Shown here: positions 1 through 8,836 of the stretch, piece after piece
How the letters are laid out: the number at the start of each line of letters is the position of its first letter
Numbering within the stretch: position 1 is the first letter of the stretch
Source of the DNA: Hyphomicrobiales bacterium
Lineage (GTDB): Bacteria > Pseudomonadota > Alphaproteobacteria > Rhizobiales > Beijerinckiaceae
Direction: 5' to 3'
DNA length: 64,000 nucleotides
Assembly: GCA_004144595.1 (NCBI GenBank)
Contig: SEEM01000009.1
Span: 1-64,000, forward strand
Notes under the pieces: generated by a model
Told to the model about the DNA's origin: nothing
What the model saw: the letters and a program-made list of their open reading frames with translations, nothing else
Database searches by the model: none
Position numbers and translations under genes: made by a program

Positions 1-267
1 AGCCCGAAGATCATGCTGTTCGACGAGCCGACCTCGGCGCTCGACCCGGAGATGGTCAAGGAGGTGCTCGACACCATGGTCTCGCTCGCCGACGAGGGCA
101 TGACCATGCTCTGCGTCACCCACGAGATGGGCTTCGCCCGCCAGGTCGCCGACCGCGTCATCTTCATGGACGCCGGCCAGATCGTCGAGATGAACACCCC
201 CGACGCGTTCTTCAAGAACCCCCAGCACGAGCGCACCAAGCTCTTCCTCAGCCAGATCCTGCACTGA
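1..267 (+). CDS. Amino-acid ABC transporter ATP-binding protein, C-terminal part (5' end outside window)
   Basis: The frame is open from the first base, so the gene begins upstream of the window; 88 residues are visible. They hold the Walker B stretch and D-loop ([12 protein letters not shown]) and the H-loop histidine in [16 protein letters not shown], which is typical of the GlnQ/HisP class of polar amino-acid importers. The Walker A and ABC signature motifs lie outside the window. The stop is followed after 32 bases by a binding protein and then two permeases, so this is the energy-coupling subunit of that importer and acts on the cytoplasmic face of the inner membrane. Confidence 0.93.
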   Translation, partial: SPKIMLFDEPTSALDPEMVKEVLDTMVSLADEGMTMLCVTHEMGFARQVADRVIFMDAGQIVEMNTPDAFFKNPQHERTKLFLSQILH

Positions 268-299
268 GCAGACCCAACCTTTCCGGATCGGAGATCGTC

Positions 300-1181
300 A
301 TGACCGCTATCTCGCGTCGCCGCCTTCCCCTCCTCCTCGCCGGGGCCTTCACAGTGCTCGCGGCGTTCAGCGGCCCGGGGGCATCACAGGCGCAAGCCCA
401 GTCCGAATGGGCCGGCAAGAAGCTCGTCGTGGGCATCCATAATCGCACGCCCTGGGCCTATCGCGACAAGGATAGCAAGGTCGTCGGCATCCACCCCGAG
501 GTGATCCGCGCCGTCTTCGCCCCGCTTGGCGTCAAGGATTTCGAGTTCGTCGTCTCCGATTTCGGCGCGATGATCCCCGGCCTGCTCGCGGGGCGCTTCG
601 ATATCATCGCGTCCGGGGTCGCCATCACCCCACCGCGCTGCGAGCAGGTGCTGTTCAGCGAGCCGGATGTGGCTGTCGGCGATAGCCTGCTGGTCAAGAA
701 GGGCAACCCGCTCAAGCTGCATTCCTACGAAGACATCGCGAAGAACCCGAAAATCCGTCTCGCCGGCGGCCGCGGCTCCGAGAACACCAAGAATGCCATC
801 GCGGCCGGCGTGCCGGAATCGCAGATCTCGCTTTTCCCGAACAACGAAGCCGCTGTCAGCGCCATTCTCGCCGACCGTGCCGACGTCACCACCCTGTCGG
901 TTCCCAGCGCCATCGGCGTGATCGACGAGCAGAAAGTGGAGGGCATCGAGCGGGCCGTGCCGTTCAAGGGCCTGATCAAGCCGAACGGCCAGCCGGCCAA
1001 GCTCTATACCGGCACGGTCTTCCCCAAGAGCAGCACCAAGCTGCGCGACGCCTACAATGCCGAGCTCGCCAAGCTTCGCGCCAGCGGCGGCCTCAAGCCG
1101 ATCATGGAGAAGTACAACTTCACCGCCGACGAGGACGCCGGCTCCGTCACCACGGCGCAGATCTGCGCCGGCAACGGCTGA
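300..1181 (+). CDS. Periplasmic amino-acid-binding protein of ABC transporter (family 3)
   Basis: A 293-residue solute-binding protein. The N-terminus has arginines (ISRRRLP), a hydrophobic stretch and an Ala-rich cleavage region near residues 28-35, a signal peptide for export. The mature part starts with the KLVVGIHNRTPWAYRD strand and has the FGAMIPGLLAGRFDII segment typical of SBP_bac_3 proteins. It lies between the ATPase and the permease genes of the same importer, 32 and 17 bases away. The ligand cannot be read from sequence. The amidohydrolase and C-S lyase downstream make an amino-acid derivative plausible, which is inference. Confidence 0.9.
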   Translation: MTAISRRRLPLLLAGAFTVLAAFSGPGASQAQAQSEWAGKKLVVGIHNRTPWAYRDKDSKVVGIHPEVIRAVFAPLGVKDFEFVVSDFGAMIPGLLAGRFDIIASGVAITPPRCEQVLFSEPDVAVGDSLLVKKGNPLKLHSYEDIAKNPKIRLAGGRGSENTKNAIAAGVPESQISLFPNNEAAVSAILADRADVTTLSVPSAIGVIDEQKVEGIERAVPFKGLIKPNGQPAKLYTGTVFPKSSTKLRDAYNAELAKLRASGGLKPIMEKYNFTADEDAGSVTTAQICAGNG

Positions 1182-1198
1182 ACGCTGCGGCCGGCATC

Positions 1199-1858
1199 AT
1201 GAGCTTTCTCGAAGTCCTCTCGGGCATCTTCCAGGGGTTGAACGTCACGCTGACGGTGACGGCGCTCGGCATGCTTTACGCCGTGCCCTTCGCCTTCGCC
1301 GCCGGCATCGCCCAGCATAGCTGGCGCGGCCTTGCCTATGGCGCTGTAACGGCGGTGATCGAGTTCTGGCGTTCGACCTCGGTCGTCATCCTCCTCTACG
1401 GCTTCTACTACACGCTGCCGTCCTTCGGCCTGCGGCTGTCGGGCATCACGGTCGGCTCGATGGTGCTAGGCCTGCATATCGGCGCCTATGGCAGCCAGGC
1501 CGTGCGCGGCGCCCTGCAGGCGCTCGACAAGGGGCAGAGCGAGGCCGGAAGATCGCTCGGCCTGCGCAGCTGGCAGATCCTGATGCTGATCGAACTGCCG
1601 CAGGCGCTGCTGGCGATGGTGCCGACCTTCATCAACCAGTTCATCCAGCTCGTGAAAGGCACCGCGCTGGTCTCGCTGGTGACACTGACCGACATGACCT
1701 TCCGCGCCAAGGAGATCTCGCAGCTCTTCTATGATCCGCCGAAGGTCTATTTCGCGCTGCTCGTGGCCTATTTCATCCTGTGCTATCCCGCGACGATCAT
1801 CGGCCGCTGGGTCGAACGCAAGGTCGGCGCCGGACGAAAGCTCGACCATGCTGTTTGA
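1199..1858 (+). CDS. Amino-acid ABC transporter permease (HisM/GlnP type)
   Basis: A 219-residue inner-membrane protein with several hydrophobic segments. The cytoplasmic EAA loop is recognisable in GQSEAGRSLGLRSWQILM, and the early IEFWRSTSVVILLYGFYY segment matches the 'fRgTPlllqL' region of polar amino-acid permeases. It starts 17 bases after the binding-protein stop. Its last 11 bases overlap the start of a second permease, so the two are probably translationally coupled and form a heterodimeric channel. Confidence 0.92.
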   Translation: MSFLEVLSGIFQGLNVTLTVTALGMLYAVPFAFAAGIAQHSWRGLAYGAVTAVIEFWRSTSVVILLYGFYYTLPSFGLRLSGITVGSMVLGLHIGAYGSQAVRGALQALDKGQSEAGRSLGLRSWQILMLIELPQALLAMVPTFINQFIQLVKGTALVSLVTLTDMTFRAKEISQLFYDPPKVYFALLVAYFILCYPATIIGRWVERKVGAGRKLDHAV

Positions 1859-2507
1859 TCTGGGCTTCGCTCTCTCGACCGTACCGAAGATCGCCGGCGC
1901 GCTCTGGACCTCGATCCTCGTCGCGTTGCTGAGCTGCATCGGGGCGTCGCTGCTCGGCTTCGGGCTGGAGATCGCGCGGCGCAGCAACGGTGTGATGCGC
2001 TATGCGATGCGCTTCCTGATCGATTTCATCCGCTCGACGCCGCTGCTGGTGCAGCTCTACTTCTTCTACTTCGTCCTGCCATCCTACGGCATCAAGCTGC
2101 CGGCGCTGGCCATCGGCGTCATCGCGATCAGCATCTATTACAGCGGCTATCTGGCCGAGGTCTTCAAGGCCGGCATCGACGGCGTGAAGCCGGGCCAGTT
2201 CGAGGCAGCGCGCGCTCTCGGCCTGAAGCGCCTGCAGACTGTCCTTCTGGTGATCGCGCCACAGATGCTGCGCAACATCGCGGCCCCGATGGGCAACTAC
2301 TTCATCGGCATCTTCAAATCGACGCCCTACCTCGCCGCCATTGCGGTCTACGAGGCTTTCGGCGCCGCGCTCGACATCTCGTCCGACACCTTCCGCTACA
2401 CCGAGCCGATGGTCGTCGTCGGCGCGATCTTCCTCGCCATCGCCCTCGTGCTCGCCTGGCTCGTCAGGCGGCTGGAAGAGCACCTCCTTTTCTCCGCGAA
2501 ACGCTGA
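1848..2507 (+). CDS. Amino-acid ABC transporter permease (second subunit)
   Basis: A 219-residue permease of the same family as its upstream neighbour. It has the FIRSTPLLVQLYFFYF segment and the EAA-loop sequence KPGQFEAARALGLKRLQ. The frame stays open upstream to 1731, but the ATG at 1848 is chosen because it gives a normal permease N-terminus (MLFDLGFALS), and everything before it lies inside the preceding gene. It completes the ATPase-binding protein-permease-permease set. The M20 amidohydrolase begins 21 bases downstream. Confidence 0.92.
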   Translation: MLFDLGFALSTVPKIAGALWTSILVALLSCIGASLLGFGLEIARRSNGVMRYAMRFLIDFIRSTPLLVQLYFFYFVLPSYGIKLPALAIGVIAISIYYSGYLAEVFKAGIDGVKPGQFEAARALGLKRLQTVLLVIAPQMLRNIAAPMGNYFIGIFKSTPYLAAIAVYEAFGAALDISSDTFRYTEPMVVVGAIFLAIALVLAWLVRRLEEHLLFSAKR

Positions 2508-2528
2508 AGACCGACCAACGGACCGATC

Positions 2529-3689
2529 ATGGATAAGACACTTCTTCCGCGGCTGACCGAGTGGCGCCGCCATCTCCACGCGCATCCCGAACTCTCCGAG
2601 AAAGAGACGAAGACCTCGGCCTTTCTCCAGGAGCGGCTGCGCGAACTCCGCATCCCTTTCGCAGCGGGCGTCGGCGGCACCGGCATCGTTGCGACGCTGT
2701 CGCGGCCGGGCTCGAACCGCTCGGTTGGCCTGCGTGGCGACATCGACGCCTTGCCCATCGCCGAGCGTAATGATGCCCCCTACGCCTCGCAGGCGCCGGG
2801 CGTGATGCATGCCTGCGGCCATGACGGCCACGCGGTCGCCCTCCTCGGCGCCGCCGCGATGCTGGCCGCCGATCCCGACTGGCAAGGCACCGTCCAGTTC
2901 ATCTTCCAGCCGGCCGAGGAAAATGGCGCCGGCGCCAAGGCCATGATCGCCGACGGGCTGTTCGAACGGTTTCCGATGGAGCGCATCTTCGCCTTCCACA
3001 ACTGGCCGGGGCTCGAGGCCGGCACCGTCGCCGTCCACAATGGACCGGTCATGGCAGCGGGCGGCCGCTGGCAGGTGACCTTGCACGGCCTCGCCGGCCA
3101 TGCCGCCATCCCGCATCAAACGCGCGACCCGATCCTGGCCGCGGCACATCTGATCATGGGCCTGCACACCATCATTTCGCGCAATGTCGACCCGTGCGAC
3201 GCCGTCGTGCTCTCGATCGGCCAGATCCAGGGGGGCGTGGTCAGCAACCAGATCCCGGAGAGCGTCACCCTCGTCGGCACGCTGCGCACCTATCGTCAGG
3301 ACGTCCGCGAAGCCGTCATCAAGCGCATGGAGAGCCTGATCGCGGGCACCTGCGAGGCCTATGGCATGCGCGCCGATGTCGAGATCCTCTCGACCGGCAG
3401 GTCGATCATCAACACACCCGTTGAGGTGAAGCTCGCCGTTGCAGCCGGTGAAGCGATCGGTGCCAAGGTCCGCACCGACTTGCGGCCCAGCACGACTGGC
3501 GACGACTTCTCCTTCCTGATCAAGGACAGGCGCGGCGCCTATGTCTGGATCGGCAACGGGCCGGCCGGTCCGGACGGGGAACTCCATAACGCCCGCTACG
3601 ACTTCAACGACGCGATCCTTCCGGTCGCGATCGACTGGATGCACCAGGTCGCCAAGCGCGCGCTGCGGGACGAGCTTCCAAAGCCATGA
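2529..3689 (+). CDS. M20-family amidohydrolase (N-acyl-amino-acid deacylase / hippurate hydrolase-like)
   Basis: A 386-residue di-metal amidohydrolase of the M20D type. Visible metal-ligand motifs are HACGHDGH (Cys96, His98), the FIFQPAEENGAGA segment with the catalytic Glu pair, and FHNWPG; the lid domain starts near GHAAIPHQTRDP. Family members remove acyl groups from N-acyl amino acids. Members that work on sulfur amino acids (SndA/SndB of Bacillus) also sit beside amino-acid ABC importers. Here it directly follows the importer (21 bases) and precedes a C-S lyase, so deacylation of an imported N-acyl (sulfur) amino acid is the inferred role. There is no signal peptide, so it is cytoplasmic. 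Confidence 0.9.
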   Translation: MDKTLLPRLTEWRRHLHAHPELSEKETKTSAFLQERLRELRIPFAAGVGGTGIVATLSRPGSNRSVGLRGDIDALPIAERNDAPYASQAPGVMHACGHDGHAVALLGAAAMLAADPDWQGTVQFIFQPAEENGAGAKAMIADGLFERFPMERIFAFHNWPGLEAGTVAVHNGPVMAAGGRWQVTLHGLAGHAAIPHQTRDPILAAAHLIMGLHTIISRNVDPCDAVVLSIGQIQGGVVSNQIPESVTLVGTLRTYRQDVREAVIKRMESLIAGTCEAYGMRADVEILSTGRSIINTPVEVKLAVAAGEAIGAKVRTDLRPSTTGDDFSFLIKDRRGAYVWIGNGPAGPDGELHNARYDFNDAILPVAIDWMHQVAKRALRDELPKP

Positions 3690-3773
3690 CCGTGAGGCAT
3701 CGCTCGATGCCGATCGACGGATTGCCTCGCTTTCTCAACAGCTTGAATATCGACCCGACAAGGGAAACCGACC

Positions 3774-4958
3774 ATGCATGACCTGACACTTTGCGTTCAC
3801 CACCCGGCCGTCGACGAGAAGGGCTATGCCTCGCTCGCCGTGCCGACGCACCGCGCCTCGACCATCGTCTATCCCGATGGCGCGAGCTTCATGGCCCGCA
3901 AGTATCGCGGCTTCGACGGCTATACCTACGGGCTGCACGGCACCCCGACGACCCGTACGCTCGAAGCGCAACTGACCCAGTTACACGATGGCATCCGCAC
4001 CGTTCTGGTGCCGTCCGGGCAGGCGGCGGTCACCATCGTGATGCTGTCGGTACTGATGCCCGGCGACAAGGTGCTGATCCCGGACCATGTCTACCCGCCG
4101 GTCCGCAGCTTCTGCGCCGAATACCTGGCGCCGCGCGGCATCGCCTATGGCGTCTACGACCCGCTGATCGGCGCCGGCATCGCCGATCTCATCGACGATA
4201 CGGTCAAGCTGGTCTGGGTCGAGTCGCCCGGCTCGAACACGATGGAGGTGCAGGACGTTCCCGCCATCGCGGCCGCCGCCAAGGCCAGGGGCGCGCTCGT
4301 CGGCTGCGACAACACCTGGGCGACGCCGCTACTCTTCAAGCCGCTGGAGCACGGCGCCGATTTCGCCTGCGAGGCGCTGACCAAATATGTCGGTGGCCAT
4401 TCCGACCTGCTGCTCGGCTCGATCACCGTCAAGGACATGGCGTTGCGCCAGAAGATGAAGGAGATCCTGCGCGGCTTCGGCGTCGGCGTCTCGCCGGATG
4501 AAGCCCAACTCGCCTTGCGCGGCATCGAGACCATGGGGCTGCGCGTCGCCCATATGGGCAAGATCTCGGAGGATTTCGCCCGCCGGCTCGTCGATCATCC
4601 CATGGTCGAGCGCGTGCTGCATCCGGCCCTGCCGTCGTGCCCGGGCCACGCGATCTGGAAGCGCGACATGGGACGCTCGTCTGGCCTGTTCAGCCTTGTG
4701 CTGAAGCCTGTCGACGACGACGCCATGAGCGCGGCGCTGAGCGCACTGCGCGTCTTCGCGATCGGCGCCTCCTGGGGCGGCACGCGCAGCCTCGTCGCGC
4801 CGCAGGCGATCGCGCCGGACAGGACTGCGACGACCTGGGCCGCGAAGGGCCCGTTGCTGCGCATCAGCATCGGCCTCGAAGAGCCCGGCGAACTCTGGAC
4901 CGATCTGAGCCGGCTGCTGTCGGTGCTCGGGCAGGCCTCCGCGACCAAGGCGGCCTGA
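3774..4958 (+). CDS. PLP-dependent cystathionine beta-lyase-like enzyme (Cys/Met metabolism family)
   Basis: A 394-residue fold-type I PLP enzyme. The PLP-binding lysine is Lys204 in ALTKYVGGHSD. The phosphate-binding region appears as VPSGQAAVTIV near residue 80, the YTYGLHGTPTTRTLE segment supplies the usual Tyr/Arg, and the cofactor-stacking Asp is in GCDNTWATPL. The C-terminal substrate-binding stretch SWGGTRSLV is typical of MetC-type lyases rather than gamma-synthases. It would cleave a C-S bond of cystathionine or another S-substituted cysteine. The start has a good ribosome site (AAGGGA) upstream. Confidence 0.88.
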   Translation: MHDLTLCVHHPAVDEKGYASLAVPTHRASTIVYPDGASFMARKYRGFDGYTYGLHGTPTTRTLEAQLTQLHDGIRTVLVPSGQAAVTIVMLSVLMPGDKVLIPDHVYPPVRSFCAEYLAPRGIAYGVYDPLIGAGIADLIDDTVKLVWVESPGSNTMEVQDVPAIAAAAKARGALVGCDNTWATPLLFKPLEHGADFACEALTKYVGGHSDLLLGSITVKDMALRQKMKEILRGFGVGVSPDEAQLALRGIETMGLRVAHMGKISEDFARRLVDHPMVERVLHPALPSCPGHAIWKRDMGRSSGLFSLVLKPVDDDAMSAALSALRVFAIGASWGGTRSLVAPQAIAPDRTATTWAAKGPLLRISIGLEEPGELWTDLSRLLSVLGQASATKAA

Positions 4959-5067
4959 CAGCAGGAAGCATCGAACCTGCGATGACGACACGGCGCGAGC
5001 CTCGCGCCGTGAAGGGAGGATTTTGCCCGAAGGCAGCGTTTCAAACACAAAACGAAGGGGAAATACA

Positions 5068-6090
5068 ATGAAGATGCTTACCTACAGGCTGGGCGCAGCC
5101 CTCGCGGCAACCTGCCTCCTGGCGCAGCCCGCCGCAGCGGACACGCTCAAGGCGATCCGCGATCGCGGCAAGATCATCTGCGGCACCAGCACCGGCGTCG
5201 CGGGCTTCTCGACCCAGGACGCCAATGGCCGATGGCAGGGCTTCGATATCGATATCTGCCGTGCGCTGGCGGTCGTGATCTTCAACGACAAGGAAAAAGC
5301 CTCCTTCGTGCCGCTGACCTCGAAGGACCGCTTGATCGCCTTGCAGGCGGGCGAGGTCGATGTCCTGCCGCGCACGACGACATGGACGTTGGCGCGCAAC
5401 ACGGGCCAGGGCGTCACCTTCACCGGCGTGAACTACTATGACGGCCAGGGCTTCATGGTACCGAAGAAGCTCGGTGTCGCCAGCGCAAGCAAGCTCGATG
5501 GCGCCTCGATCTGCGTCGCCCAGGGCACGACGAGCGAATTGAACCTCGCCGACTATTTCCGCCGTACAAAGATGAAATACGAGGTCGCGGCCTTCGGCAC
5601 TGCAGAGGATGCGCTCAAGGCTTACGAGTCCGGGCGCTGCGACGCCTATACGACCGACGTATCGGCGCTCTCGGCCAATCTGCTCAAGTTCCGCGATCCC
5701 GGCGACCATGTCGTGCTGCCCGAGGTGATCTCGAAGGAGCCGCTCGGCCCCTGGGTGCGTAGCGGCGACGATACCTGGTTCAACCTCGTGCGCTGGACCC
5801 TGTTCGCCCTGATCAATGCCGAAGAGCTCGGCGTGACCAAGGCGAACGTAAAGGACCTCGCGGAAACCTCCGCCAATCCCGAAATCCGACGTTTCCTCGG
5901 CAAGGATGGCAAATACGGCGAAGGTCTCGGGGTGACCAATGACTGGACCATCAGGATCATCGCCGCAGTCGGCAATTACGGCGAAAGCTTTGAGCGCAAT
6001 CTCGGCATGAATTCGCCGATGAAGCTCCAGCGCGGCCCGAACGCGCTCTGGACCGAGGGCGGCCTCCAGTACTCGCCTCCGTTCCGGTGA
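5068..6090 (+). CDS. Amino-acid-binding periplasmic protein, AapJ/BztA-like
   Basis: A 340-residue binding protein. The ATG at 5068 is preferred over an in-frame ATG at 5023 because it is preceded by AAGGGGAAA and begins a clean signal peptide ending near AQPAAADT. The mature protein opens IRDRGKIICGTSTGVAGFS, and the SKDRLIALQAGEVDVLPR and DAYTTDVSAL segments match general L-amino-acid-binding proteins of the AapJ/BztA group. Those normally sit with AapQ, AapM and AapP; here no permease or ATPase follows. It may serve the importer encoded at the start of the operon or one elsewhere. Confidence 0.88.
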   Translation: MKMLTYRLGAALAATCLLAQPAAADTLKAIRDRGKIICGTSTGVAGFSTQDANGRWQGFDIDICRALAVVIFNDKEKASFVPLTSKDRLIALQAGEVDVLPRTTTWTLARNTGQGVTFTGVNYYDGQGFMVPKKLGVASASKLDGASICVAQGTTSELNLADYFRRTKMKYEVAAFGTAEDALKAYESGRCDAYTTDVSALSANLLKFRDPGDHVVLPEVISKEPLGPWVRSGDDTWFNLVRWTLFALINAEELGVTKANVKDLAETSANPEIRRFLGKDGKYGEGLGVTNDWTIRIIAAVGNYGESFERNLGMNSPMKLQRGPNALWTEGGLQYSPPFR

Positions 6091-6097
6091 AACGCTT

Positions 6098-6124
6098 CGT
6101 CACACCGCCCTGAGCGGCGTGACG
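6098..6124 (+). terminator. Hairpin just after the AapJ-like gene, possible terminator
   Basis: An inverted repeat with two 11-base arms (CGTCACACCGC and GCGGCGTGACG, one mismatch) and a 5-base loop starts 8 bases after the stop at 6090. There is no T-run after it, so factor-independent termination is uncertain; it may only stabilise the 3' end of the mRNA. Confidence 0.35.
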
Positions 6125-6599
6125 ATCAACCACCCGTCCGGCGCCGAGGACATCGCGGCCTCGACGCCGAACACCTCAGCGACCATGGCGGGTTCGATCC
6201 CGGTCTTGGGGGCACGTGGCAAACCAGACACCCCTGCCCCATCACGGCGATGCGGAATCGCGCTCGCGCAGGGTCGCGACGGCGTCGGTGTCGCAGGACG
6301 GGTCTCGTTCATCACCGGCCTCACAGCTCGACGCCGGTCCCTGCCGCGACGCGCCGGCCAAACGCCGAGCCCGATCTCGATGAGCGCGCATGGATCAGGA
6401 TCGGACAAGCCCTCTGAGACGAGTCGCTCCACCTCCATCTTCACGACGAAATCGCCGGAGCTGCGTGCCGGCCAGAGCCCGTTCCAGCAGACGCTTCATC
6501 GTCAGGTCCCGCCTTCTCTTCTTCTCTTGCGTAATTCAATTGAATGATGTGACGTAAGGTTTCGCGCTCCAAATTGCCTCCTTCTTAATAGGATCGGCT
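6125..6599. other. Gene-poor stretch, no supported gene
   Basis: About 475 bases between the hairpin and the orphan gene. Frames open on both strands here give low-complexity Arg/Pro/Ser-rich translations that match no family I recognise. A tRNA T-loop-like motif lies at 6188-6203 without the rest of a tRNA. Toward the right end the composition becomes AT-richer (about 6500-6600, around TTCAATTGAATG), which fits a promoter for the downstream gene. It could contain decayed coding DNA, but I cannot show this. Confidence 0.4.
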
Positions 6600-7793
6600 A
6601 TGGCACCTGAGCTTTCATCGTCCGTCGGGCGCTCGCCTGCCGATAACATGCCGATTGACGTCACGCTCGTGCAGAATTTTATGGGGGCCTGGCTCAGTAG
6701 CATTCGCAGCCCGATGATCGGCATAGCGGCATCATGGCTGCCGATGCTCTATGACGATACGCTCGGCGATGTGATCTTCTTTTTTCAGAAGCGACGAGGG
6801 CTTCCCAAGGCCGATGGCCGGATCGATCGCGAAGGCCGAACCTGGCGAGAAATGGTTATTGTTTTCGGGAAGATGGTCGAGGACATCCCAGGATGGCCCC
6901 GTCCACCGAAGCGTGACGTACCACCGGTGCTCGATCTTAACGTCATTCGGATTCAGCAGCGACTTCGAAATACATCGCCAGCGGATCCGTCAGTCCTTTC
7001 GATCGCTCCAGCTAGCGTGATGCCATTTCTTTTTCGCCCAGTGAGGAAGGGTGCGATGTTGGCGCCCCTCAAAGTTACTGGGGCTATAAGGCAATTCTTG
7101 TTCAGAATTGAAAAGAACGGCGCGATATTCTGGGTCGGGGTTGCTGTCCCGGTTGGCACGATCGATTTTTCTCGCGCCTACATCTTCTTCCACCCGGACA
7201 CAATTTCGCAAACCGACGACGCAAAATATCCCGCCTTTACGGGTCGATGGGAAGAGTCCGTCCATAATTACGTCTTCTATCTAGGCGTTCAGATGGCAGC
7301 AATGAAGCAGATGGTTCTCATCGTTCCATTCATGACTTGGGCCTCTCGTGCAAATAGCTCCACAACCAATCTTTTTGCCGATCGCGGCATTGATACGCTG
7401 GATGATATTATGATTGCCGTCCACCATTCCCTGGGCGTCAATTTCGACAGATACGGCGGGCTGCGTCAGGTCGGGGTGTCCAGCTACAGCTCCGGTGTCA
7501 ATCACCTTTTCAGGTTCGCGGAGGTCGTCGGTGGCGCCGACAACGCGATCATTCGAGAGCAGATCGATTTCGACAGCGCGTATATGACGAACCGCCATAA
7601 GGTCGCGCCCGTTTTGCCCTATTGCGTCAATTGGAACGTCACCCAATCGCCCCCTCGCTTCAAGGGGCAACTCGGGTGGCTCTATCTACCTCACGAGGCG
7701 TTCGGCAAGGTCGTCAACGGCAAGCAAGATACGCACGGTAAAATCGGCAATATGATGTTCCATACGATGATGATGCTCAGTGCAATCCAATAA
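6600..7793 (+). CDS. Hypothetical protein with alpha/beta-hydrolase-like Ser elbow; lower-GC orphan
   Basis: A 397-residue protein I cannot assign to a named family. It has no signal peptide and only short hydrophobic segments. The stretch VGVSSYSSGVNHL has a strand, small-x-Ser-x-small-Gly, helix pattern resembling the nucleophile elbow of alpha/beta hydrolases, with the candidate Ser at residue 297. Histidines near the C-terminus (DTHGK and MMFHTMM) could complete a triad; this is inference. Codon use differs visibly from neighbours (ATT, TTT, ATA, AAA and CTT are frequent), and it stands alone, so recent transfer is likely. The ATG at 6600 has no strong ribosome site; an in-frame ATG lies at residue 17. 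Confidence 0.7.
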   Translation: MAPELSSSVGRSPADNMPIDVTLVQNFMGAWLSSIRSPMIGIAASWLPMLYDDTLGDVIFFFQKRRGLPKADGRIDREGRTWREMVIVFGKMVEDIPGWPRPPKRDVPPVLDLNVIRIQQRLRNTSPADPSVLSIAPASVMPFLFRPVRKGAMLAPLKVTGAIRQFLFRIEKNGAIFWVGVAVPVGTIDFSRAYIFFHPDTISQTDDAKYPAFTGRWEESVHNYVFYLGVQMAAMKQMVLIVPFMTWASRANSSTTNLFADRGIDTLDDIMIAVHHSLGVNFDRYGGLRQVGVSSYSSGVNHLFRFAEVVGGADNAIIREQIDFDSAYMTNRHKVAPVLPYCVNWNVTQSPPRFKGQLGWLYLPHEAFGKVVNGKQDTHGKIGNMMFHTMMMLSAIQ

Positions 7794-7906
7794 AAGAGAT
7801 CGCCGCGGGATGAGGGCATCGATCCTGCCAGACCGAGCTTAGGTCCTGAGGGTCCGCTTAATCGCAGAGTATCAATCTCAGCTGTTGGCGCAACGGGCAC
7901 GGGTTA

Positions 7907-8836
7907 TCAGTCCATTCGAGCGCGTTCATCGGATTGGCAGCGCTCCCAATAGGGTGGTTGTCCAAAAGCATGACGAAGGCAATCGGCGAAGGCGCGCAGC
8001 TTGGCCGAGGGGCGGCGCCCTTCGGGATGCGCCAGATAGATGAACTCGGGCTGCGGCTGCACGCCGATGTCGACGATGCGAAGCCGACCGTGCTCGATAT
8101 CGGCGCCGGCAATGAACAATGGAAGCAGGGCTATGCCAAGGCCGGCCAAAGCCGCATCGCGCATCATGTCCCCGTTATTGACCCGCAGACTGGGACGCCC
8201 CCGAACGCTGACCATCCCTTCCGGACCATGGAACGACCAGTCGCCGCTGCCCCGGTTGGTGTAGAAGATTCCGCTATGGCCATTGAGCGCGCTCATCGAA
8301 TCCGGGCTGCCGTGCCGCTCGATATAATCTGGCGATGCGACGAGCACCCTCCGGCTCGGGGCCAGTGTCCAGGCGACAAGGCGCGTGTCCGCGATCGGTC
8401 CGTGACGCAGCACGGCGTCATAGCTATCAGCGCCGGCCTCGACCCGGCGGTCGTCGAGGTCGAGCGTCAGCGCGATCTCGGGATGGAGAGCGAGAAAGGG
8501 ATAGATTGCGGGGCCGAGATGCATGCGGCCAAAGGTGACCGGTGCTGAGATCAGCAGCGGCCCGGCCAGCATGCCCCGCCGTTCGGCCATGTCGGCCGCG
8601 GCCTCCTCGACCTCCCGGGTGATGCGTGTGGCGCGCTCCAGAAAGGCCGCGCCGTCCTCGGTCAACGTCAGTCGGCGGGCGCTGCGATGCAGCAGCGCCG
8701 CACCGAGGCTGCGTTCCAATTCGGCCAGGCGATCGCTGACCACGGATTTCGACAGGCGTAACCGGCGGGAGGCCTCGCTCAGCGACCCGGCTTCAGCAAT
8801 CGCGACGAAGGTCGAGATGCCATCTAGCTTTAACAT
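7907..8836 (-). CDS. LysR-family transcriptional regulator
   Basis: A 309-residue LysR-type protein. Residues 1-60 form the winged helix-turn-helix (FVAIAEAGSLSEASRRLRLSKSVVSDRLAELER), followed by the linker helix and a periplasmic-binding-protein-like effector domain that starts at LLISAPVTFGRMHLGPA. The LSKSVVS recognition helix and the domain layout resemble the CrgA/DsdC-like group that often controls a divergent neighbour. Here that neighbour is the alpha/beta hydrolase at 8973. The 136-base spacer carries an inverted pair of TTCGG-type half-sites. Confidence 0.92.
   Translation of the reverse strand: MLKLDGISTFVAIAEAGSLSEASRRLRLSKSVVSDRLAELERSLGAALLHRSARRLTLTEDGAAFLERATRITREVEEAAADMAERRGMLAGPLLISAPVTFGRMHLGPAIYPFLALHPEIALTLDLDDRRVEAGADSYDAVLRHGPIADTRLVAWTLAPSRRVLVASPDYIERHGSPDSMSALNGHSGIFYTNRGSGDWSFHGPEGMVSVRGRPSLRVNNGDMMRDAALAGLGIALLPLFIAGADIEHGRLRIVDIGVQPQPEFIYLAHPEGRRPSAKLRAFADCLRHAFGQPPYWERCQSDERARMD

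Noticed and set aside
1797-3644. Long open frame on the minus strand opposite a permease and the M20 gene
   Set aside because: It is antisense to two clear genes and its translation is Asp/Arg/Gly-rich without family motifs; such shadows are expected in GC-rich DNA.
6188-6203. tRNA T-arm-like motif GCGGGTTCGATCCCGG
   Set aside because: The stem has a mismatch and no acceptor stem, anticodon arm or CCA end can be built around it, so it is not a tRNA; it could be chance or a remnant.
6100-6547. Overlapping open frames on both strands after the AapJ-like gene
   Set aside because: No ribosome sites, no known motifs, and repetitive Arg/Pro/Ser content; not enough to call a gene or a specific pseudogene.
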